Part shown: positions 7,116-8,623 of the stretch, one piece after another
How the letters are laid out: each line of letters starts with the position of its first letter
Numbering within the stretch: position 1 is the first letter of the stretch
Assembly (NCBI GenBank): GCA_045592225.1
Contig: JAZNUH010000035.1
Coordinates: forward strand, 1 to 8,623
Origin: JAZNUH01 sp045592225
GTDB taxonomy: Bacteria; Bacillota; Clostridia; UMGS1883; UMGS1540
DNA: 8,623 bases
Direction: 5' to 3'
The notes under the pieces: model-generated
Databases searched by the model: none
The model's input: only the letters and a program-made list of their open reading frames with translations
What the model was told of the DNA's origin: nothing
Position numbers and translations under genes: made by a program

Positions 7116-8018
7116 TTATTTTTCAAAATCCTCAGCAAATTTTATGAACAGATTGTAATATTCTATCATATTGTCAAGCGTTGTCCAATCATCAGTCATT
7201 GCGTTCTCTTCATCGTCCAGATTATATATCCTCGCATACGGCATACTCAGCATAAAGGGTGAATGAGTTGAAATTATAACCTGTGCATCAAAAAAACGTG
7301 CCGATTCAAAAATATACTGTGCCAGTTCTCTCTGGTAAGCTGCTGACAGACTGTTTTCAGGCTCATCCAGTAAATACAGTCCCGCTTCACATATGTTTGT
7401 GTAAAAAAACTCCAGTGCAGTTTCTCCGTTTGACTTGCCTATTATGTTTGCTCCCGCCTTCTCACGTGCATACCGTGACGGTGTTTTACCTCTGGCATCA
7501 AGTACCCTTTGCAGTACATCCATATTTTCCAACCATCTTCCGTCACCTATCTCTTCTTCCATTATGTCCTTCAGCCATAAACCCGGTGTATTACATCTGA
7601 AGTTAAACTCAATTTCTTTTTCTCTCTTCTTGTCAATTATTTCGTTTTTCCGGCGAGTAGAAAAAAGATTGGAAAACACATCATCACTTGTTATCATCCT
7701 CATCACATCCGGTTCTTCTCTGTATAGGTATGAACAGTTGTCTACATAATCAGACATATAGGCCCCTGTATTAATTCTCGCAGTTCTGTTTATGCCCAGC
7801 CGCTGCGCAATTATGTTAAGCATTGTGGTTTTTCCCGAACCGTTTGCACCATACAGAATTGTAATAGGTTTAAATTCCAGTTGCCGTATGTGTTCAGGCA
7901 ACACTCTGAATGGGTAAATGTTGTTGTAGCACGTCATTTTGTATTTGTGAGTCGATTCCATGGCTATGTCCTCTTCCAACGACGACAGAAAACTGAATTT
8001 TTCTAAATATACCTTCAA
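7116..8018 (-). CDS. Stand-alone ABC-type (SMC/OLD-like) ATPase, AAA family
   Basis: A soluble predicted ATPase of 300 residues that I place near the single-domain 'predicted ATPase' group (COG3910-like). Counting from the TTG at 8018, Walker A GANGSGKTT is at 57-65, a degenerate signature SNGE (196-199, in 'GKSNGETALEFF') replaces LSGGQ, Walker B plus catalytic Glu LYLLDEPENS is at 214-223, and the switch His is in STHSPF (H252). All parts needed for ATP hydrolysis are present. About 130 residues separate Walker A from the signature; they include a charged segment around 'KKREKEIEF' but no long coiled coil. There is no nuclease (Toprim, HNH) or membrane domain, so the partner or substrate is unknown. 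The frame runs up to a GTG at 8039, but AAGGGAGGG (8025-8033) lies 7 nt before TTG 8018, which sets the start. Related ATPases occur in defence systems, but no defence partner is visible here. Confidence 0.85.
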   Translation of the reverse strand: MKVYLEKFSFLSSLEEDIAMESTHKYKMTCYNNIYPFRVLPEHIRQLEFKPITILYGANGSGKTTMLNIIAQRLGINRTARINTGAYMSDYVDNCSYLYREEPDVMRMITSDDVFSNLFSTRRKNEIIDKKREKEIEFNFRCNTPGLWLKDIMEEEIGDGRWLENMDVLQRVLDARGKTPSRYAREKAGANIIGKSNGETALEFFYTNICEAGLYLLDEPENSLSAAYQRELAQYIFESARFFDAQVIISTHSPFMLSMPYARIYNLDDEENAMTDDWTTLDNMIEYYNLFIKFAEDFEK

Positions 8019-8024
8019 ATTTAT

Positions 8025-8033
8025 CCCTCCCTT
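8025..8033 (-). promoter_or_regulatory. RBS that fixes the ATPase TTG start
   Basis: AAGGGAGGG on the minus strand, with its GGAGG core at 8026-8030, is 7 nt from TTG at 8018. The alternative GTG at 8039 lies upstream of this site and next to a TATAAT box. Confidence 0.75.
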
Positions 8034-8040
8034 GTACACA

Positions 8041-8046
8041 ATTATA
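8041..8046 (-). promoter_or_regulatory. Possible -10 box for the ATPase gene
   Basis: A perfect TATAAT on the minus strand, in an A/T-rich run, would start a transcript near 8034 with a short leader holding the AAGGGAGGG site. The matching -35 at 17 bp (TTTAGT, 8064-8069) is poor, with 3 of 6 matches, so this is tentative. Confidence 0.3.
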
Positions 8047-8064
8047 TAAAAATAAGTGTCCCCA

Positions 8065-8202
8065 CTAAAAGAAAAGCTTTCTCTCCATAACCTCTCTCGC
8101 CGATTTGTTAATGGCTAAATAAAACATAAGTCCGCCAAGCAAAACAAGCACCGAAAGAGGATAAACCGACCAACCGTAAAATTTTATACCAAATAATTCT
8201 GT
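8065..8202 (-). pseudogene. C-terminal remnant of a membrane protein (possibly DUF6320-like), fused to the acyltransferase remnant
   Basis: In a frame different from the acyltransferase remnant, about 45 codons read as a coherent protein tail: 'TELFGIKFYGWSVYPL', then a hydrophobic segment (about SVLVLLGGLMFYLA) and a charged end 'INKSAREVMERKLFF' before TAG at 8065. This looks like the last membrane helix and cytoplasmic tail of an integral membrane protein. It resembles my recollection of membrane proteins annotated DUF6320 that neighbour this acyltransferase type in Clostridia, but that link is from memory. It has no start or ribosome binding site of its own, and its likely join to foreign sequence is at about 8195-8202. 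It ends 46 nt before the ATPase start. Confidence 0.5.
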
Positions 8203-8536
8203 TTTTGTAAACAATAACACGAAAAGCACATTTTCTCATTTCCTTTTTGCTCATAACCGTCAACGGATGGCTGTATTCCTCCATAATTTCGGGTGGGGTG
8301 TCAATCTCCTGAAGGTAGTACCAGAAAGCACCCTTTCTGAGTCTTGAGGCAATGGTGGGAAATCTTTTTACAACTGTTTTAAGAGCAGATGCAAGCACCG
8401 CCTTGTCTATCTCCTCTGTCAATGTGGCAGACTGACGGAATACATTACTCCAGTCTCTGCGCCTTACCGCAGGGTATATTTTCGCCGCATTGTCAAGCCG
8501 TACCCAGCTTAATTTTTTTCGCTCTGCTTTTTCCAT
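8108..8536 (-). pseudogene. Truncated condensation-fold acyltransferase-like gene (alcohol acetyltransferase family), 5' part only
   Basis: The first ~114 residues resemble the N-terminus of the NRPS-condensation-like/alcohol acetyltransferase family. They include 'WVRLDNAAKIYPAV' (11-24), a 'WSNVFRQSATLTEEID' strand-helix (29-44), 'KRFPTIASRLRKGAFWYYL' (58-76) and 'CAFRVIVYKNRI' (103-114). At about 8195 the match breaks, just before the expected H-x-x-x-D-G catalytic stretch. The frame then reads an unrelated tail (IWYKILRLVG and on) to a stop at 8108. The intact family is, as known to me, over 400 residues, so roughly two thirds is missing, including the active site. The start is ATG at 8536 with AGAGGTGA about 5-8 nt upstream. 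The ATG at 8575 has no such site. If translated, the 142-residue product is unlikely to be an active transferase. Confidence 0.7.
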
Positions 8537-8575
8537 GCCATCACCTCTGCTTTCTGTTTGTATGCTTTGTAACAT

Positions 8576-8623
8576 TTATCTCACTGTTTCCGGAGCGCAT
8601 ACAGGTCTTAAACCATTACTTTC
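8576..8623 (-). CDS. Possible 3' end of an upstream gene at the window edge
   Basis: One minus-strand frame is open from the window edge and ends 'RPVCAPETVR' then TAA at 8576-8578, 39 nt before the acyltransferase ATG. The other two minus frames contain stops. Fifteen codons are too few to be sure, since an open frame this short is common by chance, and no family can be named. Confidence 0.2.
   Translation of the reverse strand, partial: ESNGLRPVCAPETVR

Noticed and set aside
1..8623. CRISPR arrays, insertion sequences, tRNA or rRNA genes, riboswitches
   Set aside because: Reading both strands showed no regularly spaced repeats, transposase motifs, terminal inverted repeats, tRNA-like cloverleaf or known leader structure. 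The gaps between genes are all about 110 nt or less.

Overview
The window comes from a low-to-moderate GC Gram-positive bacterium, most likely a member of class Clostridia (gut-type Firmicutes). The grounds are strong AGGAGG-type ribosome binding sites, frequent TTG and GTG starts, RNase J, a PLP-fold Orn/Lys/Arg decarboxylase next to tcdA, and a remnant of the 'LDNAAKIYPA' acyltransferase family that I associate with Clostridia. Genus cannot be read from this sequence.

Left part (2-1229, + strand): the 3' end of an Orn/Lys/Arg decarboxylase-type gene is followed 19 nt later by tcdA, which makes the cyclic form of the t6A37 tRNA modification. tcdA runs tail-to-tail into a minus-strand gene with a 17-nt overlap.

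Centre (1213-4881, - strand): a near-consensus sigma-A promoter (4853-4881) drives a tight three-gene unit. It contains rnjA (RNase J), mtlD (mannitol-1-phosphate 5-dehydrogenase) and a two-TM, TPR-like membrane protein of unknown role. Each downstream ribosome binding site overlaps the stop codon of the gene before it, so the three are probably translationally coupled. mtlD has no mannitol PTS gene beside it.

Right-centre (4914-7080, - strand): sstT (Na+/serine-threonine symporter), with its own promoter at 7052-7080, is followed by a 15-bp perfect hairpin and then punA (purine nucleoside phosphorylase). No separate punA promoter was seen, so the hairpin may attenuate rather than fully stop transcription.

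Right end (7116-8623, - strand): this is the accessory-looking part. It holds a stand-alone ABC-type (SMC/OLD-like) ATPase with an internal TTG start. Just upstream is a decayed locus in which the first ~114 codons of a condensation-fold acyltransferase-like gene abut, in another frame, the last ~45 codons of a membrane protein. This is best explained by one internal deletion that removed most of two adjacent genes. A possible 3' end of another gene lies at the window edge.

Most genes are ordinary housekeeping functions and I see no clear new multi-gene system. The points most worth a second look are the deletion scar, the orphan ATPase next to it, the rnjA-mtlD-TPR coupling and the sstT/punA hairpin. 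Several starts have been moved inward from the longest open frame on ribosome-binding-site evidence (mtlD, sstT, the ATPase and the acyltransferase remnant).
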